From the NCBI GenBank assembly GCA_035644935.1, contig DASQNO010000057.1, positions 1-64,000 of the forward strand: DNA of 64,000 nucleotides. The letters run 5' to 3'. A program made the translations under genes and the position numbers. Within the stretch, counting starts at the first letter, position 1. Every line of letters begins with the position of its first letter. The notes beneath the pieces are model-generated. The model was not told where the DNA came from and did not search any database. It saw only the letters and a list, made by a program, of their open reading frames with translations. Shown piece by piece: positions 24,134-33,263 of the stretch. This DNA comes from CADCVW01 sp035644935 (GTDB lineage Bacteria > Pseudomonadota > Alphaproteobacteria > Sphingomonadales > Sphingomonadaceae).

Positions 24134-25849
24134 GTGACGACGACGAGCGAAGCGGTGCCGGACAGCTGGGCGATGGCAACCGTCGCTCGCGTCGGCGCCG
24201 TGCGGCTCGGACGCCAGCGCTCTCCCGATCGCCATACCGGCAAGTTCGCAACCAAGTATCTCCGGGCCGCAAACATTACCGCGACAGGTCTCGACCTCCG
24301 CGACGTCCTCGAAATGGACTTCACGCCCTCGGAGCGCGGGGTGTTCCGGCTGGAGCCCGGCGACATCGTTCTCGCGGAGGCCTCGGGCAGCGCCGACCAA
24401 GTCGGGCGCGCCGCAATCTGGCGAGGCGAGCTCCCCGAGTGCTGCTTTCAGAACACCGTTATCAGGGTTCGCCCTCACGCAGTCCTCCCCGATTACGCTT
24501 GGATCGTCTTCCGCCACATGGCGGAGAGCGGCGCGTTTGCGGAAGCCGCCCGCGGCGTCGGCATCCAGCATCTAGGCGCCGGTCGATTGGCGGAGCTGCC
24601 GTTTCCTCTGCCCCCGCTCGCCGAGCAGCAGCGCATCGTCGACGAGGCGAACCGCAGGGCCACCGAGCTCGCGTCCGCGCAAGCAGCGCTCCAATCCGCC
24701 CTGTCCCAGACGATCGAACAGGACCGCCTCATTCTTGAGGCCGCCGTTACCGGCGCCCTCGTCGAACCCGAAGCCTCACTGGCCGAGCGCGAGGGACGAT
24801 CCTTCGAATCGGGTGCTGAGCTGCTCGCCCGAACTCGCGGCGATGAGGACAGGTCGTTGTTCGCCGGCCTGGACGTCGCCGCGCCCGCCGCCACGCCAGG
24901 CTGGGCGGCTCCGACCGTAGGCCAAGTCGGGGACGTCCGGCTTGGAAGGCAGCGCGCCCCGGAGTTCGAGCGAGGCGAGCATCCTACGCCCTACATTCGT
25001 GCAGCCAACATCACCGTCGACGGTCTCGACCTCACCGACGTGCTCCGAATGGACTTCAATCCCGAGGAGCGTCGGGTTTACGAGCTGCAGGCGGGCGATG
25101 TCGTGCTGACGGAGGCGTCAGGTTCATCAGCCCATGTCGGTAGGCCCGCGGTTTGGAACGGAGAGATCGCGGGCTGCTGCTTCCAGAACACCGTCGTCCG
25201 CTTTCGTCCTCGAGCCTGCACGTCCGCCTACGCGTTCCTGGTCTTCCGGCACATGGCGGGAAGCGGAGCGTTCGCTCACGCAGCGCGGGGCGTCGGTATT
25301 CAGCACCTCGGGGCGTCGCGTTTCGCGGGCTTGAAGTTTCCGTTGCCTCCAGAGGCAGAGCAGACCCGCATCGTCGCGGAGGCGGAGGCTCGTCTCGCCG
25401 CCTCCCGCGAACAGCGGCGGATTGTGGATGCCTCGCTCGCCCGGTTCCAAACCATGCTCCGGGAAATCTGGGCGGCGGCGGTAAGCGGACGCCTTGTCGC
25501 TCAACACCCAGAGGACGAACCGGCCACGGCTCTGCTCGCCCGGCTGGGACCGCCGCCCGAAGCCGAGCGATCGCTCCCCGCGCCTGTCGAAAAGGAGAAC
25601 GCCGTGACCAAGGCCCCGCGCCGCGCCGCCCGCAAGCCCGACGGCATCAAGAGCTTGATCAACGTGCTCTCCGAAGCCGGGCGAGCCCTGCCGATGCCGG
25701 AGCTGTTCGCCGCGGCCGGCTACGACCGGGACTCGGCAGGCGATGTGGAGGCCTTCTACATCGCTCTGCGCGAGGAGGTCGGACGGGGAGTCGAACCGAC
25801 CAGCGATGTCCGCGAGAACGCGCCGGTGGAGCTCAAGAATGCGTCTTGA
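24134..25849 (+). CDS. hsdS: Type I restriction-modification specificity subunit HsdS with C-terminal extension
   Basis: This encodes about 571 residues. Two target-recognition domains (about 20-165 and 265-410) each begin VG.VRLGRQR and end with GVGIQHLGA and FPLPP.AEQ.RIV. They are about two-thirds identical to each other, so both half-sites are probably alike. Helical conserved regions follow each. An extra C-terminal part (about 505-560, KSLINVLSEAGRALPMPELF) looks like a winged-helix-type domain not usual in HsdS. The start is uncertain: GTG at 24134 is preferred since VPDSWAMATVARVG fits the family N-terminus. The stop overlaps the ATPase start by 11 nt. Confidence 0.88.
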   Translation: MTTTSEAVPDSWAMATVARVGAVRLGRQRSPDRHTGKFATKYLRAANITATGLDLRDVLEMDFTPSERGVFRLEPGDIVLAEASGSADQVGRAAIWRGELPECCFQNTVIRVRPHAVLPDYAWIVFRHMAESGAFAEAARGVGIQHLGAGRLAELPFPLPPLAEQQRIVDEANRRATELASAQAALQSALSQTIEQDRLILEAAVTGALVEPEASLAEREGRSFESGAELLARTRGDEDRSLFAGLDVAAPAATPGWAAPTVGQVGDVRLGRQRAPEFERGEHPTPYIRAANITVDGLDLTDVLRMDFNPEERRVYELQAGDVVLTEASGSSAHVGRPAVWNGEIAGCCFQNTVVRFRPRACTSAYAFLVFRHMAGSGAFAHAARGVGIQHLGASRFAGLKFPLPPEAEQTRIVAEAEARLAASREQRRIVDASLARFQTMLREIWAAAVSGRLVAQHPEDEPATALLARLGPPPEAERSLPAPVEKENAVTKAPRRAARKPDGIKSLINVLSEAGRALPMPELFAAAGYDRDSAGDVEAFYIALREEVGRGVEPTSDVRENAPVELKNAS

Positions 25850-27479
25850 TGCCGTGACGATCGGCGAATGGAAGAACCTCAAGGACTTCTGCGTCGATTT
25901 CGACGAAACCTCCCCTTACACTGTGCTGGTCGGTGAGAACGGCGCCGGCAAGTCGAACCTGATCGAAGCCCTGACGCTCATCTTTCGGAATCTTGACCTC
26001 GATCTGCCCGCGCCCTTCTCCTACGATCTTAAATATCGATGCCGCGGCCAGAACATCCGCGTCACGGCCGAAGCCGACCGGGTGCCGAGCTTCGCGATCC
26101 TTGACAGCGATCAGCAAGCCTACCTCGAAATTCCCAAGCGGCGTTTCATGGAGGTGGATGACCTCGGAAAGCCGATGTTCCGGCCGGCCTTCGTATTCGG
26201 ATATTACTCCGGGCCGAGCGACCGGCTCGCCAGCCTCTACGAGGAGCACCGCCGCCGCTATTACCGGCGCATCATCAAGCCCCGAGCCAAGGGGGCCGCG
26301 TCCCCCGTGGACTCGAACGCGCTGCGACGCCTTTTCTACGCCCAGACGCTCCATGGGCAGTTCGCCTTGCTTGCCTTCTTCATGGATCCAGCGAACGGCG
26401 CAGGAGAGGAAGATCGCCAGTTCCTGCGCGACCATCTGCAGATCGAGGGCCTGGACAGCGTGTTGTTCGCCCTGAAGCGCCCGCCCTGGTCGACGAGCGG
26501 CAAAACGGGAGGGGACCCGCGCTTCTGGAAAGCCGACGGCGAAGTGCGGGATTTCCTCGACCACCTGTACGCAGCCGCCCTGCTGCCGATGCGCATGGAC
26601 AGACGGATCCCCGTCGACCTCACGAAGGATCCGCTGGTCGAGTCCCTCTACCTGTTCCTGCCGGGGGCGGAAGCGCTCGCCGAGGTCTACCGGTCGTACG
26701 GAACGCAATACGCCTTCTTCACCGCGCTTGAGAGCACGTACATCTCCAAAGTTCTCGCAGAGGTGCGCACCCGGGTGCGCATGACGGAGGCCGTCGGAGG
26801 CGGGGCCGTCACCTACCGCGACCTCAGCGAGGGCGAGCAGCAGCTCCTGCTCGTGCTTGGCCTTCTGAAGTTCACCGCCGAGGACGAAGCGCTGTTCTTG
26901 CTCGACGAACCCGACACGCACCTCAACCCCGCCTGGAGCACCCAGTATCTCGAGTTCCTCGACCGATTCATCCAGCTCAAACAGCGAGGAGAGACGTGTC
27001 ACATCATCATGACCTCGCACGACCCGTTGGTGTTTTCACGGCTTGAGGCGACCGAGGTCCAGGTCTTCCTGCGCGACAAACAGGGTCGCGTGAGCGCGAA
27101 GCCACCGGCGCAGGATCCTCGCGGCATGGGGATCGAGGCGATCCTCTCGAGCGACCTCTTCCGCCTCCGCTCGGGCGGCCTCGACCTGCCGACCCAGCGC
27201 GACCTCGACACGCAGCGTCGCCTGTCCGCTAAAGAGGGGGCGCTCAGCGATGAGGAGCGTGAAGAGCTGAAGACGGTCACCGAGCGGCTGGACAGCATGG
27301 GGTTCTGGCGCTCGTCGCAGGACAAGCTATTTGAGCTGTTCCTGCAGAAATGGACCGAACGTGAGCGTCCCGAGTGGCGCAACACCGTCGAGCTGACGCC
27401 CGAGCAGCTACGCGACCGCGAGAAGCTTGCGGCCGACATCGTCGCGGAGATCGCGGTCGAAGGCGACACGACCTCTTGA
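25839..27479 (+). CDS. AAA ATPase related to Septu PtuA / retron Ec78 ATPase
   Basis: This 546-residue protein has Walker A GENGAGKSN at 32-40, an ABC-type signature LSEGEQQLLLVLGLL (about 328-342), Walker B LFLLDEPDTHLNP (about 351-363) and a switch histidine in MTSHDPLV (about 390). This SMC/ABC-like (AAA_15/21) arrangement is that of PtuA and related defence ATPases. The ATG at 25839 is preceded by GGTGGAG and overlaps hsdS. The C-terminal region is charged (SDEEREELKTVTERLD). It sits immediately before an HNH gene in the classical PtuA-PtuB order, but between hsdS and hsdM, where HsdR would be expected. Confidence 0.85.
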   Translation: MRLDAVTIGEWKNLKDFCVDFDETSPYTVLVGENGAGKSNLIEALTLIFRNLDLDLPAPFSYDLKYRCRGQNIRVTAEADRVPSFAILDSDQQAYLEIPKRRFMEVDDLGKPMFRPAFVFGYYSGPSDRLASLYEEHRRRYYRRIIKPRAKGAASPVDSNALRRLFYAQTLHGQFALLAFFMDPANGAGEEDRQFLRDHLQIEGLDSVLFALKRPPWSTSGKTGGDPRFWKADGEVRDFLDHLYAAALLPMRMDRRIPVDLTKDPLVESLYLFLPGAEALAEVYRSYGTQYAFFTALESTYISKVLAEVRTRVRMTEAVGGGAVTYRDLSEGEQQLLLVLGLLKFTAEDEALFLLDEPDTHLNPAWSTQYLEFLDRFIQLKQRGETCHIIMTSHDPLVFSRLEATEVQVFLRDKQGRVSAKPPAQDPRGMGIEAILSSDLFRLRSGGLDLPTQRDLDTQRRLSAKEGALSDEEREELKTVTERLDSMGFWRSSQDKLFELFLQKWTERERPEWRNTVELTPEQLRDREKLAADIVAEIAVEGDTTS

Positions 27480-28363
27480 TGCGGTACATCAACCTGAACC
27501 TCATGGTCGGCGATCCGGAGGCCGCTCCCGTTATCCGAGCCGCAGAAGACGCCTACGCCGAGATCCGGGCGGAGGCCGATGCCACGCGTCGGCAAGCCTT
27601 GATCGAGCGCTATCGCGGCCGCTGGGTAGCTTTCCGAGCGCACTTTGAGCGGGTCTACGGCGAGAAGTGTTGGTACACGGAATGCGTCAACCCGGGCACT
27701 GACGACGACATCGATCACTACCGACCCAAGGGTCGCATCGACGAGGACAAGGAACACGGCGGGTACTGGTGGGAAGCGCTCAACTGGCGAAACTTCCGAC
27801 TGAGCTGCCACCGAGCCAATCGTCTTCGGGAGAACCCCGATACGGGCGACACGCACGGCAAGGGCGATCATTTCCCGCTGCTCAACCCCGCAGAGCGATG
27901 GCGCGACCCGAACGCGGCCTGTCACGAGCGTCCGATGCTGTTTGACCCTGTCAGCGCGGCCGATGCGGCGTTCCTGACCTTCGACATCAACGGCAAAGTC
28001 GCGTTGTCGCCCCGGTTCGCCAACGATGACGTCGCCAAGCGCCGCTTCAACGCCAGCCGCGTGCACCTGCACCTCGACTGGCCCTCGATAAAAAGGCAGC
28101 GGCAGATGCTGTACACGGAGATCACCCGGCGCGTTGACGACGGGAACGCCGCCGACGCGAGCCTTGAGCGCGGTGAGCCCGGCGCCCGTGACCAGCTGAA
28201 CCGCGTGGTCGGCAGCCTCATCGAGATGACGCAGCCGCACCAGCCCTATTCACGAGCGGCGCAAGCATACATCCGCCACCACCGCTTCCGCGCGTGGGTT
28301 GAACGCGAAGTGCTCCCGCACATCATCAACGCCGATCCGGCTGTGAACGAGGCGGCTGCATGA
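27479..28363 (+). CDS. HNH endonuclease related to Septu PtuB / TIGR02646
   Basis: This 294-residue protein has an HNH-type zinc/metal site in the first half: GEKCWYTEC, then DIDHYRPKGR (catalytic His about 78), then EALNWRNFRLSCHRANR (about residue 105). These match PtuB and the HNH nuclease linked to retron Ec78. The ATG overlaps the ATPase stop (TGATG at 27477-27481) and the stop overlaps hsdM (ATGA at 28360-28363). With no HsdR present, this is the only nuclease in the operon and probably its effector. Confidence 0.85.
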   Translation: MRYINLNLMVGDPEAAPVIRAAEDAYAEIRAEADATRRQALIERYRGRWVAFRAHFERVYGEKCWYTECVNPGTDDDIDHYRPKGRIDEDKEHGGYWWEALNWRNFRLSCHRANRLRENPDTGDTHGKGDHFPLLNPAERWRDPNAACHERPMLFDPVSAADAAFLTFDINGKVALSPRFANDDVAKRRFNASRVHLHLDWPSIKRQRQMLYTEITRRVDDGNAADASLERGEPGARDQLNRVVGSLIEMTQPHQPYSRAAQAYIRHHRFRAWVEREVLPHIINADPAVNEAAA

Positions 28364-29814
28364 GGGACGCCGCTTCCAACCTCGTCCGCAAGCTTTGGCA
28401 ATACTGCAACGTGCTTCGCGATGACGGCCTGTCATATCCCGACTACGTCGAGCAGCTCACCTACCTCCTGTTTCTGAAAATGTCCGACGAGCAGCCCGAT
28501 GGGCCGGTGCCGATCGAACATGGCTGGAAGTCCCTGATCGGTCTTGATGCCGAGGAGATGCACCGTCAGTACGGCCAGGTGCTCGACGCACTGGGTCAGC
28601 GCGAAGGCACGCTCGGCCTCATCTTCCGCAACGCCAAGAACAAGATCCGGGACCCCGCCAAGCTTCGGCTATTGATCGTCGATCTGATCGGCCAGACCGA
28701 ATGGTCGGGACTCTCGGCCGACCTCAAGGGCGACGCGTACGAGGGCCTGCTCGAGAAGAACGCCCGCGACACCAAGAGCGGGGCAGGGCAGTATTTCACC
28801 CCACGGCCGCTCATCGAAGCGATCGTCCGCTGCGTCGACCCGCGCCCAGGCGAGGTGGTCTGCGATCCCGCCTGCGGCACCGCCGGCTTCCTCCTGGCGG
28901 CGCACGACTATCTGTTATCTGAAAATCCGGACCTCACGCCGGAGCAGCTCACGCATCTGCGCACCCGGGCCATCCGCGGCGTTGAACTCGTCGAGGAGGT
29001 CGCTCGCCTCGCCACCATGAACCTACTGCTGCACGGCGTCTCGGGCCAGGCCGAGGACGAACTACCGATCAGCTGCGCGGACTCGCTGAAGGATCCCCCG
29101 ACGTCGCACGTACACGTCATCCTCACCAATCCGCCGTTCGGCGTCAAAGGCAGCGTCACCTACGCCGGCGCGGACCGAAAGGCTGGACGGATCGTCGACG
29201 AACTGACCGTCGTCCGGCCGGACTTCTGGGTTCAGACGGCCAATAAGCAGCTCAACTTCCTGCAGCACATTACAGCGCTGCTGAAGCCCGGCGGGCGCGC
29301 TGCGGTGGTGATCCCGGACAACGTGCTGTTCGAATCCGGTCCGGCTGCTGCGATCCGACGGCGGCTGCTGGAGACGTGCGACATCCACACCTTGCTGCGC
29401 CTGCCGACAGGCCTGTTCTACGCGGCGGGGGTCAAAGCCAACGTGCTGTTCTTTGACAAGCATCGGCCCGAGCCAACGGGACAGGTCTGGGTCTACGATC
29501 TTCGGTCCGACAACCGGTTCTCACTCAAGGCCAAGCCGCTGAGGGGCGATGACCTGGTCGAGTTCGTCGAGATGTACCGAGCGAACGACCGGACGAAGAG
29601 GCAGGCCCAGGCCGACGGCGCACGGTGGCGCGCGTTCGACCGCGCCGCGATTCTCAGCGGAGAAGACGCCCGGCTCGACCTCTCGTGGACCGAAGCCGTG
29701 CCGCCGCAGGCGCAAAGCAGTCTGTCGCGGCTGGACGAGCTTTCCAACTTGATCGCGGACGATCTAGAACTCGCATTGTCCCACATCCGGCGTGTCGCGC
29801 CCCGGCAACCCTGA
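28360..29814 (+). CDS. hsdM: Type I N6-adenine DNA methyltransferase HsdM
   Basis: This 484-residue protein has an N-terminal HsdM_N domain (RKLWQYCNVLRDDGLSYPDY), the AdoMet-binding motif DPACGTAGF (about 169) and the catalytic NPPFG (about 257). AGQYFTPRPLIEAIV precedes the motif in the usual way. It would methylate adenine at sites chosen by HsdS. It is the last gene of the four-gene operon; no HsdR follows. The next 290 bp contain GC hairpins and no gene. Confidence 0.93.
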   Translation: MRDAASNLVRKLWQYCNVLRDDGLSYPDYVEQLTYLLFLKMSDEQPDGPVPIEHGWKSLIGLDAEEMHRQYGQVLDALGQREGTLGLIFRNAKNKIRDPAKLRLLIVDLIGQTEWSGLSADLKGDAYEGLLEKNARDTKSGAGQYFTPRPLIEAIVRCVDPRPGEVVCDPACGTAGFLLAAHDYLLSENPDLTPEQLTHLRTRAIRGVELVEEVARLATMNLLLHGVSGQAEDELPISCADSLKDPPTSHVHVILTNPPFGVKGSVTYAGADRKAGRIVDELTVVRPDFWVQTANKQLNFLQHITALLKPGGRAAVVIPDNVLFESGPAAAIRRRLLETCDIHTLLRLPTGLFYAAGVKANVLFFDKHRPEPTGQVWVYDLRSDNRFSLKAKPLRGDDLVEFVEMYRANDRTKRQAQADGARWRAFDRAAILSGEDARLDLSWTEAVPPQAQSSLSRLDELSNLIADDLELALSHIRRVAPRQP

Positions 29815-30105
29815 CCGGTCGGAGCGACGGGACACCTTTAGCTCGAGTGGGCGGGCGTCGCCGACGCTCCGTTGATCATAGCGTCTGCTCAGGGCTGGAC
29901 ACCGGCGCCTGGCGACCCCAGATGCTTCGTGTCAGGGCCCGTCGTGCTTGGCACGACCAGAGCCGCCTGCGGGCGACCGCAGTAGCTGAACTGCTCGACG
30001 AACGAGCAGCCGCTGACCGAACCCGCGGTGCGCCGCGGGCGAGGTCGTCGGCTGCAGCGGTTCACCGGCCCCTCGCTATCCTTCGGACCGCGAAAGGATA
30101 GACCA

Positions 30106-30447
30106 ATGGCTCAGATCATCCAGTTCCCGGGTCGGCGCATCTGCGCGCCGCTCCGCATCCGCAGCGGCAGCCTGCACGTGGCGTGGGTGCGCGTGATCGA
30201 CCGCGACGCCCCCGAAGAAGCTCGGTGGCGACTCCAATACGCCATGCAGCGCGCCGCCGGGTTCGGCTGCCTCGACGGCTTCAATGACGAGGTGGCCCGT
30301 CGGCGCGCCTGGCACGAATTCGAGATCAAGAAGACCTGGCTGCTCCGGCGCTTCCTGCGCGACATCGCGCAGCTCGTCGCTGAACGCCGCGTGCAGGTCG
30401 AGATCGACGACGTGCGCGTCCGGCCCGCCGCCGCACACGCGGCGTGA
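30106..30447 (+). CDS. Small basic hypothetical protein
   Basis: This 113-residue, arginine-rich protein (for example WHEFEIKKTWLLRRFLRDI) has a GAAAGG ribosome binding site 8 nt before the ATG at 30106. A strong terminator follows. It begins MAQIIQFPGRRICAPLRIR. No domain is recognised. It is between the restriction operon and the convergent TIR-like operon, with its own terminator, so it is probably an independent gene. Confidence 0.6.
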   Translation: MAQIIQFPGRRICAPLRIRSGSLHVAWVRVIDRDAPEEARWRLQYAMQRAAGFGCLDGFNDEVARRRAWHEFEIKKTWLLRRFLRDIAQLVAERRVQVEIDDVRVRPAAAHAA

Positions 30448-30491
30448 GCCGCGCGACCGATCGGACGCCTGCTGGTCGGTGCTCGCTTTGA

Positions 30492-30531
30492 CCCCGCCGG
30501 CCGCTTCACTCGCTTGAGGCGGCCGGCGGGG
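30492..30531 (+). terminator. GC-rich hairpin downstream of 30106-30447 gene
   Basis: CCCCGCCGGCCGC (30492-30504) pairs perfectly with GCGGCCGGCGGGG (30519-30531), a 13-bp stem. There is no U-run, so termination is likely but not certain. It also separates this gene from the convergent TIR-like operon. Confidence 0.6.
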
Positions 30532-30640
30532 GCGATGATCTGGGGCCGGCACGTTCGCTGGCGTGAGCCGGCGCGCCGGGACCGGGAAGGGTGGGCCCCG
30601 CGCGGAGCCCGCGCCCGGCCGTCCGGGGAGGGGGCCGCCT

Positions 30641-32371
30641 TCACTCCAGCTCGTAGCCGAGCTCGGCCGAGTAGCCCGCCCAAGCCTCATCTGGGTATGA
30701 TGGCGACCCGTCCGCCCATCCGGCCGCCTGCCACAGGATGTCGAGCTGTTCGCGGAGAACTGACCCCATCGGCATTGTCAGGTCCGCGATCCTGGCGACC
30801 GGCAGGTTGAGCTCGGGAATGCGCATACGGCGGCCGCCGGGACGAGCGCGCGTCAAGATCACGTCCTCGACGCCGTCCAGACCGACTTGCACGAGCGCGG
30901 GACCGTCGAGTCCGAGCTCCGCCGCGATCGCCGCCATTCGCTCCAGGGTGCGGACGATCAGCGCTTCGAGCCTGCGGCCGTCGACGAGGATCTCCGGATC
31001 GTCATCGACGCGATGACCGGTCGTGGCCTGGTATTCGAGGCCGCCCGGCCTCACCAGCCGCATCCGCCATCGCGTTTCCGGATTGGGCTTATCGGTCACG
31101 CGCTGGGGCGGCGCGCAGCTCCACCACTGCCGCCCGTCGGCGTCGGTGGCGACCCGAGCCGTCGGCGACGGTGGGAATTGAAGCTGGGCGCGGGCGACCA
31201 GGGCGGCGTCAAGACGCCGACGCTCCGTTGCTGCGAACGGCGCCAGCCTCAATGTCGCGCGCGGCCGGCTGACGATCTCGGGGAGCGCGCCTCGGCTGGC
31301 GTCGAACGCGAGTTCGCCAAGCAGCGCCGCGGCGGCCACCTCCCGCTCGTCGCGCGCCTTCGGCTGTTCGGCCGGTGCGTGCACGGCGGACGCGACCCGC
31401 ACCCGGTCGCGGGCCAGACGATCGAAGTCGTCGATGGCGTCGCTCAGTTCCGAGGCTATCCTGTTCATCGCCCGGATCGCGTCGAGCGTGCTCGGCTGGA
31501 TGCCCTGCGCACGGTCGACGCCTGTCTTGGGCGAGCCCATGCTGGGGTTGGCGTCCATCGCATAGAGGCGCTCCAGCACCAGACGCCCGAGCTCCGCGGC
31601 GCGCGTCCTCACCTCGACGAAGCTCGCCTGCAGGACCTCGTCGTGGAACTCGTAGGCGGCCCCGACCCAATCCGCGTTCATCTCGTGCAGCGGATCGAGC
31701 ATCGCGAACGGGTAGGGGGTTCCGAAGCTGTGCTGGTTGAGGAAGCGCCGCAGTCCCAACGACAGTTGCCGACGCACCTTCTCCAGGAGCTCGACATCGT
31801 GCGGATGCGGCTCGGCGGGGGGCGCCGGGCGCAGCGCTGCGCGCGCCGCTTCATCGTCGAAGATCGAACGGAGCGCCTGGACGAACCCGGCCGTCAGCTC
31901 CTCGCGCGCACGCCGGCGGGTATCGGCGTCCGCATCCGGGGCGCACTCGAACATGATCGGCCGCCGCGCGTGGCGGAGGTCGAACGGCAGCTCGTGCTGG
32001 TCGGGATGGCCGAAGGCCGTGTTCATCACCGCGATCAGGCGCCGCCAGCTCAACGCCTTGAGTGCGTAGCCATGCTCGATGCAGACGTTCGGGTTCGGCG
32101 TCCGGCCGCCGCCCTCTCGCTGAGCCACGTAGGTGAGGTCGGACACGAAAACGGCCGCGCCGTCGATCTTGCCGAGGATCGTCTCCAAGATGGGCGGCAG
32201 TCCGGGCACGTCGCGCGTGTCCCGATCCACCGCCATGTCCCGGTCCGCGGGATCGACATCGGCGTCGGCGCGAAGCTTGCCGATCGCGCGTTCAAGGCTC
32301 CTCTCGATAAGGTTGCGCCCGACCTTGGCCGGCGTGTCGCTCTGCCAGGAGAAGAAGATGTGGTGCGTCAT
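30641..32371 (-). CDS. TIR-like domain defence effector (Cap12/PF10137-related)
   Basis: This 576-residue protein opens with MTHHIFFSWQSDTPAKVGR and contains RTPNPNVCIEHGYALKALSW, a pattern of TIR-like nucleotide-binding domains that act as NAD+ hydrolases or cyclic-nucleotide-gated effectors in bacterial defence. The family assignment is by motif and is not certain. The remaining 400 residues have no recognised domain. It is the last gene of a minus-strand operon after the GIY-YIG nuclease and overlaps it by 4 nt. It may cause abortive infection by depleting NAD+. Confidence 0.65.
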   Translation of the reverse strand: MTHHIFFSWQSDTPAKVGRNLIERSLERAIGKLRADADVDPADRDMAVDRDTRDVPGLPPILETILGKIDGAAVFVSDLTYVAQREGGGRTPNPNVCIEHGYALKALSWRRLIAVMNTAFGHPDQHELPFDLRHARRPIMFECAPDADADTRRRAREELTAGFVQALRSIFDDEAARAALRPAPPAEPHPHDVELLEKVRRQLSLGLRRFLNQHSFGTPYPFAMLDPLHEMNADWVGAAYEFHDEVLQASFVEVRTRAAELGRLVLERLYAMDANPSMGSPKTGVDRAQGIQPSTLDAIRAMNRIASELSDAIDDFDRLARDRVRVASAVHAPAEQPKARDEREVAAAALLGELAFDASRGALPEIVSRPRATLRLAPFAATERRRLDAALVARAQLQFPPSPTARVATDADGRQWWSCAPPQRVTDKPNPETRWRMRLVRPGGLEYQATTGHRVDDDPEILVDGRRLEALIVRTLERMAAIAAELGLDGPALVQVGLDGVEDVILTRARPGGRRMRIPELNLPVARIADLTMPMGSVLREQLDILWQAAGWADGSPSYPDEAWAGYSAELGYELE

Positions 32372-33249
32372 GCGCCGCGCCGGCTTTTGCGCGCGAACCG
32401 GCCGGCATGACGGAGGCCGGCGAGCCCGCCGGGGATCATGTTCAGACCATAGGGGTGTTTCGAAGCGAGGCTGTACTTGTCGACCACCGCCTCCTCCGCC
32501 TCAAGCGCGTCCGCCTTGGTCAGCCCGACGCCGCAGATGGCGTTGACGAGGCCCCTCAGCTTCGGCCGTTCGTCGGCGGCGCCCGAGAGCTCCGCCACAC
32601 GCGCATCGACGAGGTCCTTTAGCGTGCGCGCCAGGAGTCGCTTCGACTTCTGGGCGACGGCCGCGCGGGTGTGCTCGCTGAAGCGGAGGTTCCAGCCGCG
32701 CTTGGTGACGCCGTAATAGACGTAGTCGTGCCCTGTGCTCGCCAGCAGCGCCTGCAGGTAGAGCGTGTAGGTTCCCGCGAGCGGCGGGTTACCCCGAAGC
32801 AGAGCGCGGAGCGGGAACTCCGTCCGCATCGGGACATCGAGCGTCGGCGAATGCATCGACAGGAACACGGCCGGCGCGGTCTCGCGCTCGTCCGACTTGC
32901 CGAGCACGGTCGCGAAACAGCCGGACTCGCCCTGCCGGTTCACGGCCTGGACTACGTCGATGAGGAGGCGTCCCCGATCGAAAGTCGGGCACGGGCCCGC
33001 CGCCAAGCCGCCCGCGCCGATCCAGGTCACCAGCCGGTCAGGATAGCCGCTGGCCTTGTTCAAACCGCAGAGCGCGTGGTCGAGAACCTCGGCGCAGCGG
33101 ACCACGTCGAAGGTCAATCCGCGCGCCAGGTGCTGAAAAGCCTCGAGGTCGACGAAATGGTGATCGCCGGGCCGCTGCGCATCGGCCCGGTGCTCGGAGC
33201 GTCCAACCCGTCCGCTTGGTTGCGTGCTGTGCCTCACGCCGCTGAACAC
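32368..33249 (-). CDS. GIY-YIG endonuclease-domain protein
   Basis: This 293-residue protein has a GIY-YIG domain at about 160-280: GTYTLYLQALL, HDYVYYGVTKRGWNLRFSEH (Tyr pair and Arg), a Glu-rich helix (ADALEAEEAVVDKY) with the likely catalytic Glu, and LNMIPGG at the end. The N-terminal 150 residues have no recognised domain. It starts 14 nt after the zinc-finger gene and overlaps the TIR-like gene by 4 nt (ATGA), so the three are translated together. Confidence 0.75.
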   Translation of the reverse strand: MFSGVRHSTQPSGRVGRSEHRADAQRPGDHHFVDLEAFQHLARGLTFDVVRCAEVLDHALCGLNKASGYPDRLVTWIGAGGLAAGPCPTFDRGRLLIDVVQAVNRQGESGCFATVLGKSDERETAPAVFLSMHSPTLDVPMRTEFPLRALLRGNPPLAGTYTLYLQALLASTGHDYVYYGVTKRGWNLRFSEHTRAAVAQKSKRLLARTLKDLVDARVAELSGAADERPKLRGLVNAICGVGLTKADALEAEEAVVDKYSLASKHPYGLNMIPGGLAGLRHAGRFARKSRRGA

Positions 33250-33263
33250 ATCCGCACTAAGCG

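Noticed and set aside
29815..30105. Possible missing hsdR after hsdM
   Set aside because: The gap is under 300 bp with only GC hairpins, and no helicase-type motifs are present in neighbouring genes.
30887..32410. Long open frame antisense to the TIR-like gene
   Set aside because: It has shadow composition with no domain; the opposite strand has a clear coding pattern and operon overlap with the GIY-YIG gene.
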